A DNA stretch of 64,000 nt from JAWLFY01 sp041685355 (GTDB lineage Bacteria > Planctomycetota > Planctomycetia > Pirellulales > Pirellulaceae), in NCBI GenBank assembly GCA_041685355.1, contig JAWLFY010000006.1:8806-72805 (forward strand), written 5' to 3'. Made by a program: the position numbers and the translations under genes. The notes beneath the pieces are model-generated. The model was not told where the DNA came from. It searched no databases and was given only the letters and a program-made list of their open reading frames with translations. Shown here in pieces: positions 1-10,100 of the stretch (position 1 is its first letter; each line of letters begins with the position of its first letter).

Positions 1-149
1 GCGTCGGGGAAAACTGGTCGGGGGCAGCGATGAACGGGCCTTCGGGTTCCGTTACGATTACCCCAGACCGGGGTGTGAAAATCAAGGCGGGCGATCCGAA
101 AAGGGGTCAGACCGTTTCCCCATCGAGCGTATTACCGAGAGGCCCGAGG

Positions 150-3100
150 ATGACCACTTTCCGCCCATCACCTGCTTTCCGCGAGTCACCCGCTTTCCGG
201 CCGACGTCGACTTTCCGCCCGCTCGCGCCCGCCAGGGCGGGACGAACCTTGCCCGTCTTCCTGGGGCTCCTTATGGCGGGGTTCGGTTTGGCGGGGGGAT
301 TTCCGGCAGGGGGATTTCCGGCGACGCTCGCCGCCGACGAACCGGGCGAACCGGGCGAACCGGGCGAACCGGGCGAACCGGGCGAACCGGGCGAGCCGGG
401 CGAAGCGGGCGAGGTCCGCTGGATGGCCGGGGTCGCTCGGGTCGATGTGACGCCGCGGGAACCGGTTCGGATGGCGGGATACGGGAATCGCGACCGTCCG
501 AGCGACGGGGTCGACCAGCCGCTTCACGTCCGCTGCCTCGCGCTCCGCGAGGGCGGTGACGGGTCGCAAACGGGTGACGGGTCGCAAACGGGTGACGGCG
601 GGGGCGAAAATCGAAACGGCCGGACGCTGGTGTTGTTGTCGGTCGAGACGATCGGGCTACCCGGATCGATGACCCGTGAGCTCGCGGCGACGCTCAACGA
701 GCGTCACGGGTTGAGTCGCGAGCGGGTCGTGTTTTGCAGCACGCATACCCACACCGGGCCGGACTTGGTCAGCGAACTCTCGAACATCTTTTCCACGCCG
801 ATGAGTGACGCCGAGGTCGCGGCGGGGAAGCGATACCGGGACCAGCTTCGCGAAGGGATCCTGCGGGCGGTCGATTTGGCGTTGCGGGATATCGCGCCGG
901 CGTCGCTGGCGTATCAGGTCGGCGAGTCGACCTTCGCGGTGAACCGGCGGGTGTTAACCGACGGGATCTGGTCGGGCTTCGGCGTCCAGCCGGACGGGCC
1001 GGTCGATCACACGGTCCCGGTGCTGCGGATCGCCGGGCCGGAGGGGGCGGTCCGCGGGATCGTTTTCAACTACGCGTGTCACTGCACGACCCTTGGCGGC
1101 GACCACTATCGGATCGGGGGTGATTGGGCCGGTTACGCCGCGACAAGGCTGGAGTCGGCCTATCCCGACGCGGTAGCGTTGAGCACGATCGGGTGTGGGG
1201 CGGACGCGAACCCGAACCCGCGGGGGCAGTTGGAGATGGCGGTCGCGCATGGCGAGGCGATGGCGGACGAGGTGAAGCGGGTCGTCGACGGGGAGATGCG
1301 CACAATTCGGGAAGCGGCGGACCCGCGGTTCGATTACGCGGCGTTACCGTTCGAGTTGCCCACGCCCGACGAGTTGCGGGAACGTCTCGAAGGGGGGAGC
1401 CAGGACGACGGTCGCCCGCAAACGCGGAGACACGCCCGGCAACTTCTCGACACGTACGAGGAGGAAGGGCGGCTACCGGCGACCTACCCGGTCCCGATCC
1501 AAGCGTGGAAGTTCGGTGACGAATTGACGATGGTGTTTCTCGGCGGGGAGGTCGTGGTCGATTACGCGTTGCGGTTGAAGAAGTTGCTCGGCGATGAGGA
1601 CCTTTGGGTAACCGCGTACGCGAACGACGTGCTCGGTTACATCGCCAGCGAACGGATGCGTCAGGAAAAGGGGTACGAGTATTTCTATTCGGGGATCTAC
1701 TATGGTTTGCCTGGGCCGTGGGCGTCGGGGACGGAAGACTTGCTGGTGGAACGGATCGAGTCGCTGGTCCGCGGCGGCGGGCGATCGAAGCCGTTGTCCC
1801 CCGACGCGGCGCTCCGTTCGCTCCGCGTCCCCGACGGGTACAAAATCGAGTTGGTCGCGTCCGAGCCGTTGGTGACGGATCCGATCAACGTCGCGTTCGG
1901 TGAAGACGGGCGATTGTGGGTGGTCGAGATGGGGGATTACCCGGAGGGACAGAACCAGGGCCGGGTGAAGGTGTTGTCGGACACCGACGGGGACGGCGTG
2001 TTCGACAAGGCGGAACCGTTTTTGGATGGGTTGTCGTTTCCGACCGGGGTGCATCCTTGGCGGGACGGCGTGTTGGTCTCGGCAGCGCCCGACATCGTGT
2101 TCGCGCGGGACACCGACGGCGACGGCCGGGCCGACGAAACGGAGACGCTGTACACGGGGTTTCGCGAGGGGAATCCGCAACATCTCGTCAACGGGTTCAC
2201 GTACGGGCTGGATCACTCGATGCATTTGGCCAGCGGGGATCGCTTGGGCGAGATCAGCAGCGTACGGACGGGCGAAACGATCCGCGGGTCGGGCCAAGAC
2301 GTCAAACTTTGGCCCGACTCGGGGCGCTTGGCGGCGACGAGCGGCCGGACCCAGTTCGTCCGGAGTCGTGACGATTGGGGACGTTGGTTCGGCAACAACA
2401 ATTCCCGTCCGATGTACCACTTCCCGATCGACGATTCGTACTTAGGGCGAAACGCCGCGGTGGCGTATTCGCAAAACACGCATTCGTTGTTCACCCCCGC
2501 GGTGGCCCCGAGGGTGTTTCCGGTGACGCCCGCGATCGAACGGTTCAACGACCTTTTCGCGGCGAACCGATTCACGTCGGCATGCAGCAGCATCGTCGCC
2601 CGTTCGCCGTCGTTTCACGTGGGCGACCACGAATCGGTGTTCGTGTGCGAACCGGTCCACAACTTGGTGCATCGCTCGGTTTTGATTCCGGAGGGTGCGA
2701 CATTTCGTGCCGAGCGGATCGCGGCGGAGGAGCGTTCGGAGTTTCTCGCCTCGGAGGACCCTTGGTTTCGCCCCGTGCGGGCGGCGGTCGGGACGGACGG
2801 GGCGTTATGGGTGGTCGACATGTATCGCGAGGTGATCGAGCATCCGGAGTGGATCCCGCAAGCGTGGCAGCAGCAGTTGGATTTACGGGCGGGTGCGGAT
2901 CGGGGGCGGATCTACCGGATTTGTCGCGAGGGGGGCGAGGCACGTGATTCGGACACCGCGGTGGCGTCGGCGTCGTGTTCGTCGGCGCTTCCCGACGTGG
3001 CCGGTGCGGCAACGGAAGAGCTGGTCGGGATGCTTCGGTCGCCCGTCGGCCCGGTACGTGACATGGCCCAGCGGGTGTTGTTGCACCGGGACGCACCGGG

Positions 3101-4682
3101 ATTGGCGGAGTTGCTAAGGGAGTTGGCGTCCGATGTCGAGATTCCGGCGGCGCGGGCCCACTCGCTTTCGATGCTGGATCATCTTGGCGAGCTCGACCGC
3201 GAGGTTTTGTTGGCGGCGCTCCGGTCGGATCATGCGGGGTTGTTGGGCGTCGCGATTCGGGTCGCGGAATCGCGGATCGGGGACGACCCGGAGTTGGTCG
3301 CACGGGTGGCGCGTTTGGGCCAGCATCCGGACGCCACGGTCGCGGTCGCGGCGGCGGTCGCGCTCGGCGAGTCGTCGTCGCCCGCCGCGGGGGAGGGGTT
3401 GGGGCGGATCGCGTCGCGGGATGACTTGGACGGTTGGTTGGCGACGGCGGTTTCGAGCTCTTCGGCGGTGCATGCCCCGGCGGTGGCGACCGCGTTGTTG
3501 GAACGCGTGGAAGGGTCGGAAGCCCCCGTCTCGGAAACCGCGATGCGGTTATTGGCCGAATGCTTCGGGACGATCGACGAAGCAGGCGTGAAGGGGGCCA
3601 GCGGGACGGGCATCGGCTCGCTAAAGGCGTGGCCGGATTTGCAACGGCGAGTCGCTGCGGTGCTGGGAAACGAGCAGTTATCACCGGAGCGGCGACTCCG
3701 TTTGGCGTCGGGGATCGCCACGGCGTTCCGGGGCGGTCGTTCGCTGGTCGATGCCGCGGGGGACGCGTTCGAACCGCTTCGGGAGTCGGCTTGGCGGGTG
3801 GCGGAAGACTCACAGCGTCCCGTGTCGACTCGATGCGAGGCGTTGACATTGATTCGGGTCGCGTCATCACTCGACCGTTCCGAACGGGAGATGTTGTGGG
3901 GATTGCTGACCGCGGAGTCACCGCCCGAGGTCCAACGTCAAGCGATCGACTGTCTGTTTCATCGCCCAGACCCGGGGACGGTTGACGCGTTGGCCGAGCG
4001 ATGGCAATCGCTCACCCGTTCGGTCCGAGACCACGGATTGGCGCGGGTGTTGTCGCATCGGTCGTTGTCGGAGCGATTGTTGGACTTGCTGGAATCGGGG
4101 GAGATGCGAGTTCGTGATTTGCCGCCGGCGGCGCGGCAGCAATTGATGCAAGGGGGGACGCAAGGGATGAAGGCGCGGGCGGCACGGCTGATCGGAGAGC
4201 GTGGAGAGTCGCAGCGCGCGGGGTTGGTCCGCCGGTACTTGGACGCGTTCGGCGCGTCGGATTCTTCGACGGGAGAAACGCACGGGGAAGGGAAGCGGCT
4301 TTTCGAGAAGCATTGCGGGGTATGCCATGTCGGGGACGAATCGAAGCAGGCGGTCGGGCCGAGTCTGGAGAACTTGACGGACCGATCTGACCGGGCGTTG
4401 GTCGAGGCGGTGCTCGACCCGAACCGTGCGGTCGAGCCGAAGTATGAGAACTATTTGGTGCTCACCGACGACGACCGGATCTACGCGGGGGTCATCGAGT
4501 CGGAAGTCGCCGAGAGTTTGACGGTGGCCCAGGCCGACGGTCGGCGGGTCGCGATCCCTCGTTCGCGGATCGATTCGATCAAGGCGACCGGGACGTCGTT
4601 GATGCCCGAGGGGATGGAGGACGCGATTTCTTCGACTGAGTTGGAGAAGATCGTCCGTTATCTGCAGGCCGGCCCGCGTTAA
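150..4682 (+). CDS. Ceramidase-like / PVC-type dehydrogenase / HEAT / cytochrome c fusion protein
   Basis: A predicted secreted protein of about 1510 residues joining four modules. Numbering is from the ATG at 150, chosen because a hydrophobic signal segment (around residues 30-60, ending LAADEPGE) follows it and a GAGAGG stretch precedes it; an in-frame ATG at 30 is possible. Residues about 85-545 resemble the neutral ceramidase amino-terminal domain, with CSTHTHTGPDL (His199 and His201) and NYACHCTTLGG (from 307) as likely metal or catalytic positions. Residues about 560-920 are a PVC-type membrane-bound dehydrogenase propeller (opens RVPDGYKIELVASEP). A HEAT-like helical stretch follows to about 1370. 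A c-type haem motif CGVCH (Cys1389, Cys1392, His1393) lies in the last domain. Low-complexity GEP repeats follow the signal. The fusion suggests periplasmic hydrolysis coupled to oxidation; the substrate is unknown. Confidence 0.85.
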   Translation: MTTFRPSPAFRESPAFRPTSTFRPLAPARAGRTLPVFLGLLMAGFGLAGGFPAGGFPATLAADEPGEPGEPGEPGEPGEPGEPGEAGEVRWMAGVARVDVTPREPVRMAGYGNRDRPSDGVDQPLHVRCLALREGGDGSQTGDGSQTGDGGGENRNGRTLVLLSVETIGLPGSMTRELAATLNERHGLSRERVVFCSTHTHTGPDLVSELSNIFSTPMSDAEVAAGKRYRDQLREGILRAVDLALRDIAPASLAYQVGESTFAVNRRVLTDGIWSGFGVQPDGPVDHTVPVLRIAGPEGAVRGIVFNYACHCTTLGGDHYRIGGDWAGYAATRLESAYPDAVALSTIGCGADANPNPRGQLEMAVAHGEAMADEVKRVVDGEMRTIREAADPRFDYAALPFELPTPDELRERLEGGSQDDGRPQTRRHARQLLDTYEEEGRLPATYPVPIQAWKFGDELTMVFLGGEVVVDYALRLKKLLGDEDLWVTAYANDVLGYIASERMRQEKGYEYFYSGIYYGLPGPWASGTEDLLVERIESLVRGGGRSKPLSPDAALRSLRVPDGYKIELVASEPLVTDPINVAFGEDGRLWVVEMGDYPEGQNQGRVKVLSDTDGDGVFDKAEPFLDGLSFPTGVHPWRDGVLVSAAPDIVFARDTDGDGRADETETLYTGFREGNPQHLVNGFTYGLDHSMHLASGDRLGEISSVRTGETIRGSGQDVKLWPDSGRLAATSGRTQFVRSRDDWGRWFGNNNSRPMYHFPIDDSYLGRNAAVAYSQNTHSLFTPAVAPRVFPVTPAIERFNDLFAANRFTSACSSIVARSPSFHVGDHESVFVCEPVHNLVHRSVLIPEGATFRAERIAAEERSEFLASEDPWFRPVRAAVGTDGALWVVDMYREVIEHPEWIPQAWQQQLDLRAGADRGRIYRICREGGEARDSDTAVASASCSSALPDVAGAATEELVGMLRSPVGPVRDMAQRVLLHRDAPGLAELLRELASDVEIPAARAHSLSMLDHLGELDREVLLAALRSDHAGLLGVAIRVAESRIGDDPELVARVARLGQHPDATVAVAAAVALGESSSPAAGEGLGRIASRDDLDGWLATAVSSSSAVHAPAVATALLERVEGSEAPVSETAMRLLAECFGTIDEAGVKGASGTGIGSLKAWPDLQRRVAAVLGNEQLSPERRLRLASGIATAFRGGRSLVDAAGDAFEPLRESAWRVAEDSQRPVSTRCEALTLIRVASSLDRSEREMLWGLLTAESPPEVQRQAIDCLFHRPDPGTVDALAERWQSLTRSVRDHGLARVLSHRSLSERLLDLLESGEMRVRDLPPAARQQLMQGGTQGMKARAARLIGERGESQRAGLVRRYLDAFGASDSSTGETHGEGKRLFEKHCGVCHVGDESKQAVGPSLENLTDRSDRALVEAVLDPNRAVEPKYENYLVLTDDDRIYAGVIESEVAESLTVAQADGRRVAIPRSRIDSIKATGTSLMPEGMEDAISSTELEKIVRYLQAGPR
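341..412 (+). repeat. 9-bp in-frame tandem repeat
   Basis: About eight copies of accgggcga, with the last two copies slightly changed. They encode (GEP)n just after the signal peptide of the ceramidase/dehydrogenase fusion. A second in-frame repeat, 18 bp and about 2.3 copies encoding GDGSQT, lies at 555-595 in the same gene. Confidence 0.95.
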
Positions 4683-4870
4683 TCTGTGCGGGCTGCTTTG
4701 CAAAGCACGTAGTTTTCTTCGCTTCGCTTCCGATAACAACGGCGGAGGGGTTCGCCCGGTTCGCAGCGGGGTGCGCTGTTCCTCTTTTGAACGTGTCGAT
4801 CTGCCCCGGGCGTGAACCACGGGGGGCGACAACGGGAAGAATCCGATCTGGCGGCTGACGTCCGCTCGCA

Positions 4871-6202
4871 ATGGGAATCGAGGATATGTTCCGCACTAGC
4901 ATCCACTTGGCGGCCATCGCCGTGCTCGGGTTTGCATCGGTCGCCGGCGCCCAGGGAACGGAGACGGCGCCGACCGCGACGCTTTGGCGATTCCTGGGGA
5001 TCCCACAGGGAGTGCAGAAGGTCCGCGACGTCAGCCTGAACCGGCGGGGCAACTTTCCCGGTTTGGAGCGGAAGCCGCCGATCAAGCGGATCGCCGACCC
5101 CGCGAACTTGGAATCGCCCGATCCGGCGATCAAAGCGGCGGCGGAGATCAAGGCCGCCGAAGATATGAAGTCCCAGAAGGTCAAGGCGATCAAATATCTC
5201 GCGTCGATGGGATGCGGTTGCTACGACAAGGACGGCAAGATCACCGACGCGTTGCTCGCGGCGACCGACGACTGCACCCCGGACGTGCGGATGGCGGCGA
5301 TCGAAGCGTTCGAAGACGCGGCCAACGGCGAACAGTGTCGCAAGTGCGGCTCGACCTCATGCTGCAGCGAAAAGGTCACCAAGCGGCTGAGCGAGATCGC
5401 CTACGAGCGGGACGATACCGGCTGCCCGATCGAACCCGACGCCGAGATCCGAGAGGCGGCGGCTCGAGTGCTTCGGATCTGCTGTCCCGGCGGCGCCCCG
5501 ATGGGACCGTTCGAGGAAGAAACCGAAGAAGTCCCGCCGGAAGTGATCCCGGGCGAGACGCCCGACGAGGATTCCGGGATTCGAGGTGAAGTTCCCGAGT
5601 CGGTCGAGCCGCTGCCTTCGGGCGAGCCCGACAGGGAAGATGACGCGATCAACGGTGAGGCCGCGATCGGGAACCCGGGCTCGGTCGAGCTCACCCCGTT
5701 CGAACTGAGCCGGTCGGGGCCGACGGATGTGCGGATCGGGGACGTGACGGTGATCGGCGGGATGAAGGTGCAGCCGGTCAGTCTGCAGCCGGTCGGATTC
5801 GAAGACGCGAGCGATGAGCCGACGACAGCGGGTCGAGCGAGCGCCGGGAAGCCCGTCCAGAAGCGGACCGCGAACGAGCGGCCCGCCCCGGTTCGGGTCC
5901 AGTTTGGGACGCGGTCGACCGGTTCGGCCCGGACCACGCCCGCCGCCAAAGCCCCGGCGGCGCGAGCGGCGGAGGTTGTGTCAGTGAATCACCGCAACGG
6001 ACAAGTTCAGCTGAGGGCGATCGGCGGGGGAACGATCGAGCCCGGGGCATCGGTCGTCGTGTACCACGAATACCTCACCGGCGAACGATTGGTAGGGCAC
6101 CTGGTCGTCCGTACGAGCGGCAGTGGATACGCGACGGCAACCGTGACCGACCGGAGCACGCTCCGCGAAATCCACGCCGGCGACCGCGCGATGTGTCACT
6201 GA
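4871..6202 (+). CDS. Secreted cysteine-rich HEAT-like protein
   Basis: A protein of 443 residues of unknown function. It has a signal peptide (MFRTSIHLAAIAVLGFASVAGAQ); the second ATG at 4886 would start directly at it, and GAGGAT sits just before that ATG. Residues about 80-215 carry helical, HEAT-like sequence with many cysteines: ASMGCGCYDKDG, CRKCGSTSCCSEK, GCPIEPDAE, RVLRICCPGG. The middle (215-370) is acidic and proline-rich, probably disordered. The C-terminus (VVSVNHRNGQVQL onward) looks like a small beta domain that could recognise or anchor. Similar cysteine-rich HEAT proteins are recalled in other planctomycetes, where cysteine-rich proteins are part of the envelope; a structural wall role here is an inference. 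It stands alone between a + and a - strand gene. Confidence 0.8.
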   Translation: MGIEDMFRTSIHLAAIAVLGFASVAGAQGTETAPTATLWRFLGIPQGVQKVRDVSLNRRGNFPGLERKPPIKRIADPANLESPDPAIKAAAEIKAAEDMKSQKVKAIKYLASMGCGCYDKDGKITDALLAATDDCTPDVRMAAIEAFEDAANGEQCRKCGSTSCCSEKVTKRLSEIAYERDDTGCPIEPDAEIREAAARVLRICCPGGAPMGPFEEETEEVPPEVIPGETPDEDSGIRGEVPESVEPLPSGEPDREDDAINGEAAIGNPGSVELTPFELSRSGPTDVRIGDVTVIGGMKVQPVSLQPVGFEDASDEPTTAGRASAGKPVQKRTANERPAPVRVQFGTRSTGSARTTPAAKAPAARAAEVVSVNHRNGQVQLRAIGGGTIEPGASVVVYHEYLTGERLVGHLVVRTSGSGYATATVTDRSTLREIHAGDRAMCH

Positions 6203-6209
6203 AGTGCAC

Positions 6210-6300
6210 GGGCAGGATGACGCCGGATCGGGCAGGATGACGCCGGATCCGGAACGATGCTGGATCATCGGCAAGATGGCGTGGGTGGCAAGATGGCGTG
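6210..6300. repeat. 20-bp intergenic tandem repeat with decayed copies
   Basis: Two exact 20-bp copies (6210-6229 and 6230-6249, core gggcaggatgacgccgg) are followed by degenerate copies with cggaacgatgctgg and two ggcaagatggcgtg units. They fill the space between the convergent genes ending at 6202 (+) and 6332 (-). No stem followed by a T-run is seen. Confidence 0.85.
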
Positions 6301-6331
6301 CGTTTCGTGCAGGGATCCCGCGATCCACGAA

Positions 6332-7036
6332 TCAAGGGCCGTCCGAGTCCCCGACGCACTCGCAGGGGACCCAACACGACTTTGAGCTGACCACGGCTTT
6401 GGGGACGAGCCGTTTTCGCTCATACGGAACGCGAACGGTGCACACACGGGTTTGCTCTTCGTAAACCGTTTCCGGGACCATCGCGGTTACCGTCTTGGTC
6501 CGCTTGCGGGGCTCGAGCGTCGTGTAGGGGTGTTTGACCGTCTTTTCTTCGGTCTTTGTGAAGTACTCCTTCACGCGGCGGGTCTTTTCGATCGGGACTA
6601 CCAGATCGACCTCGCACTCGTACGACTCCTCGACGCAAACCTGTTCGCCGGTTTCGGGATCGCACTCGGTCCGCTTCTGGGTACGCGTCACGGTATCCTT
6701 CGCGGGGACGTTGATGGTGTAGGTTTGGTCGACCCATCGGAACATCGGCTTCTTCAGCTCGATCGTCTGTTCGTCGACCTTCGACACGCGAACCCAAGCG
6801 GTGTACTCGTAGGGAACCTGTTTCTCGACGGTCACGGTTTTCGGGACGCGAACGGTCTCGACCCGCTGTTCCTCGCGATAACACGTTTCCCGAACCGTTT
6901 GCATCACGACCTCACACGTCGGCACGGTGATGAGTTTCTCGCCGCAACCGTCACAGGAGCATCCGGCGCCGGCTGGCGTGGTGGAGGCGGTGACCGCGAG
7001 GGCGGCGACCGAGAACAACATGGTGAGGGCCCGCAT
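6332..7036 (-). CDS. YTV-like cysteine-containing secreted protein
   Basis: A protein of about 234 residues if started at the ATG at 7036 (MRALTMLFSVAALAVTAS, a clear signal peptide); a longer in-frame start at 7135 adds 33 residues with no signal character. After cleavage comes GCSCDGCGEK, then repeated beta-type stretches rich in Tyr, Thr, Val and charged residues (VPYEYTAWVRV, QTYTINVPAKDTVTRTQ, MVPETVYEEQTRVCTVRVP), and it ends with CWVPCECVGD. This pattern matches the planctomycete YTV family, reported in cell-wall fractions of Rhodopirellula. A role as a disulphide-linked envelope protein is likely, but no biochemical function can be read from the sequence. It is transcribed toward the cysteine-rich gene at 4871. 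Confidence 0.75.
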   Translation of the reverse strand: MRALTMLFSVAALAVTASTTPAGAGCSCDGCGEKLITVPTCEVVMQTVRETCYREEQRVETVRVPKTVTVEKQVPYEYTAWVRVSKVDEQTIELKKPMFRWVDQTYTINVPAKDTVTRTQKRTECDPETGEQVCVEESYECEVDLVVPIEKTRRVKEYFTKTEEKTVKHPYTTLEPRKRTKTVTAMVPETVYEEQTRVCTVRVPYERKRLVPKAVVSSKSCWVPCECVGDSDGP

Positions 7037-7139
7037 GACCTGATAGCTCCGAGTTTCGAATCCGATAACGAAGATCGACTTGGCCCCCCGTCGGGTGAAG
7101 CCCGGCAAGCCTAGGTTGCGGCGGGGGGTTGTCAACGTT

Positions 7140-7173
7140 CCCAGCGGAACGGCATTCCCAGCGGAACGGCATT
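7140..7173. repeat. 17-bp intergenic tandem repeat, two copies
   Basis: Two perfect copies of cccagcggaacggcatt between the start of the YTV-like gene and the end of the giant surface-protein gene. The core gcggaacggcattcc recurs at the edge of the 23-bp array near 12825 and resembles the elements at 59676 and 59728. Confidence 0.9.
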
Positions 7174-7192
7174 CCCCGTGGACTGACGAACG

Positions 7193-10100
7193 TCAGCTGA
7201 ACCGATCGTTGGCGAGTCCGGCCAAGTCGTCGGCGAGCAGGTCAAGCCAATCTGCGTCGGCACGTTCGTCGCCGGAACCTGGTCGGTTCGGCGGGACGAC
7301 GAGCCGCGGGGGGCGGGGCGGAAGCGAGGTGCTCGACGAGTCCGCGTTACTGGAAGAGGCGGGACTTGGCGAGCCGTTTTGGGTCAGTTCGGTTCTCGCC
7401 GGCGCGAGTCGAGGGGAGGGGGCATCGGATACGGTTTCGACGGCCGTCTCACCTTCGGGCCCGCGGGCCTGCGACGTCGTCGGTCGTCTCTGCAGGGTGT
7501 TGATAACGAGGAGAGCGTCGAGGGCGCTCGCCCGGCCGTCGTCGTTGACGTCGGGGAAGTGGTAGGAGAACGACGGTTCCCCTTCACCCGACGTTCCCGC
7601 CTGGTCGCGTGCGAGGTGATTGATGACGACCAAGGCGTCGAGTGCCGAGACTTCGCCATCGCCGTTGACGTCGCTGGGGAGGACATCGTTGTGGATCGTC
7701 ATCAGCATCGACGTCATGGCGTTGTCTTGGGGCGGAACCGGGGCGACGACGTCATCGGTTTCGTCGAACAGGTTGTCGCGGTTCAAATCGGGCGGATCGG
7801 TGAGCGCCCTGCCGAACGCTTCCACGAGGGGGCTCGATCCGTCGAACGAAATCGAACCGAGCGGAATGAAGATCGCCCGAATCCACGTCAACACATTTTT
7901 GAGACCGCCGCCGTCGCCGAGCGATTCGATGTCGTTGACGAAATCCTCGCCAAGCTGGATCCCGACGTCGCCGGGGCTCAGCGAATCTTCGGGGCCACCG
8001 TCGATCAGTTCGCCGTCGGTCGCGATCATCGGGTCGGGAGCGCTGTCACCGAAGTTATGATCGGGGAGCAGGATGTCGTTCCCCTCGCAACCGAACAACG
8101 CGTCGATCCCGGCGCCGCCGGTGATCAAGTCGGAGTCGCTGCCGCCGACCAAAATGTCATCCCCGTCGCCGCCGTTGAGCACCCCTTGGGCGGGCGTTTT
8201 GTTGACGATCTGGTCATCCCCATCGAACCCGTCGACGCGAACGAACTCGACGTCGTCGAGTTCGAACGGGGCGCGGGGCGACCCCGCGACGATCGGACTG
8301 CGGATCGTGATCCGGTCGTCAAAGTCGGTCCCGACGACGCGGAACAGGTCGCCCCCAGCGCCGCCGTCAAAGCTGACCACGATCCCGGTTGTCGGTGCCG
8401 TGATCGGGACGTCGCTGTGGACGGTCATCGTGTCGTTGCCCGAACCGGCCTCGACGTGAATCGATTCGATGCCGAGGAACTCGACGACTTCGTTCGCCGG
8501 GGCGTCGGGGGCGGCGTTATCGACGGTCGCCAGGACCCCCGCGCCGAAGGCGGTGATCAGCAGTCTTAGGTCGAGCGGGTCGGCCGCGTCGGTGGCGAGC
8601 AGGTTGATCGTGTCGTTGCTGGCCAGCGGATCTCCCGGGCCGGCGACCGGAAAATCGGTTCCGGCCGGGTCGCAGGGCGCCGACGTCATCAACCTGGAAC
8701 CGGCCGTGTAGGCCGGCGTCACCGGGACGCCGTCGCCCAGGGTATCGATCCTGGCCCCCTCGTTGACGATCGGGATCCTTCCCGGCCCGGTCTCGACGCT
8801 GTCGCCCCCTTCGACAAAGAGTTGTCGCGTGACCGTGACGGCCACGTCGTCGGGGACGTTCTCGGGGTCGTCGTTGAGCCGGCTCAAGGAGCCTTCTGCG
8901 GTCGAGCCGGCGGCGGTCAGGTTGAACGTGTCGGCCCCCGCGCCGCCGATCAGGTCGACCACGGTATTGAGAAAGGCCTCCTCGACGTCGAACGTATCGG
9001 CCCCCGCGCCAGCGTTCACGCGAACGACGGCGGGCCCAGAACGGACCGGCCGCGGCAAGGGTTCCGGTCCGATGGCGATCGTGTCGTCGCCCATGGCGGT
9101 GTCGATCTCGATGCCTGCGAGGTCGCCGATCGAGGTGATCGCCACCGTATCGCTGTCGGCCCCGGTGGTCACACGGGTGACACTGTCGTCGCCGGTATCC
9201 GCAACGGCAACGTCGTTCGCGTCGTCTCCGGTATCAACGAGCAACAGCGAGGCCGATCCCGTCTGATGGATGTTGACCGTGTCGTTGCCGTCCGCGGTTG
9301 ATACGACCGTGGTCACCTCGTCGGCCGTCCCGTCGACGGTGACCGTGTCGTCTCCCTCGCCGGTCGAGAGCACGACCGATTCGATCTCCGCGTAGGAGAT
9401 CAGTCCGCCCGCCGACGAGGTCCGTTGGATCGTCGTCCCCGTGATCGTGAAGGTATGCGAAGCGACACTCCCGGCGTCGTTGACGAACAAGAAGTCATGA
9501 CCCGACGGGTCGGGGACCTCGACCTCCACCGATTCGATGACTCCCTCTGTGGTCCGGCCTTCGACCGATTCGGAAACGGTACCGCCAAGTGCGGGCGGGA
9601 CGGTCGGTGGCTCGCCGCCGTCCACCGTGACCGCTCCGGTAATTCCGTCGAGTGTCCCGGTGGCGTCGTCGGCCGAACCGATGATGAAGGTGTCGACGCC
9701 GTCCTCCCCGTTGAGTTCGGCCCCATCCTCGCCGGCCCAACCGCGGATCCGTATCGTGTCGTTCCCTTCACCGGCGTTGACGACCAACCGATCAAGGATC
9801 GTCGGGTCAGGAAGGTTGACGGTGACTTCGTCATCTCCCGCGAGCGTGTTGATCTCTTGGTTCTCAACCCCGTCGACCGTGATCGTGACCACGGCAGGTG
9901 CAGTCCGGCTCAGCTCGTATCCGGTAGCGGTGTCCGCCAGCGTGATCACGTCAGAGAAGCCGTCAGCGCCGTTGAAGATGAACGTGTCGGTGTCGTCGCC
10001 GCCATCGACGACGTCGTTCCCGTCGCCGTTGTTCCAAACGAACGTGTCGTCGCCAGCGTCACCGTTGAGGACGTCATCGCCGCCGTTGCCGACGATGAGG

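Noticed and set aside
1..149. Upstream in-frame start for the first gene at base 30
   Set aside because: It would put about 40 residues without signal character before the hydrophobic segment; the ATG at 150 is better placed.
2572..3921. Minus-strand open frame of 449 codons opposite the ceramidase/dehydrogenase gene
   Set aside because: Pro/Arg-rich low-complexity translation typical of an antisense frame; no family resemblance.
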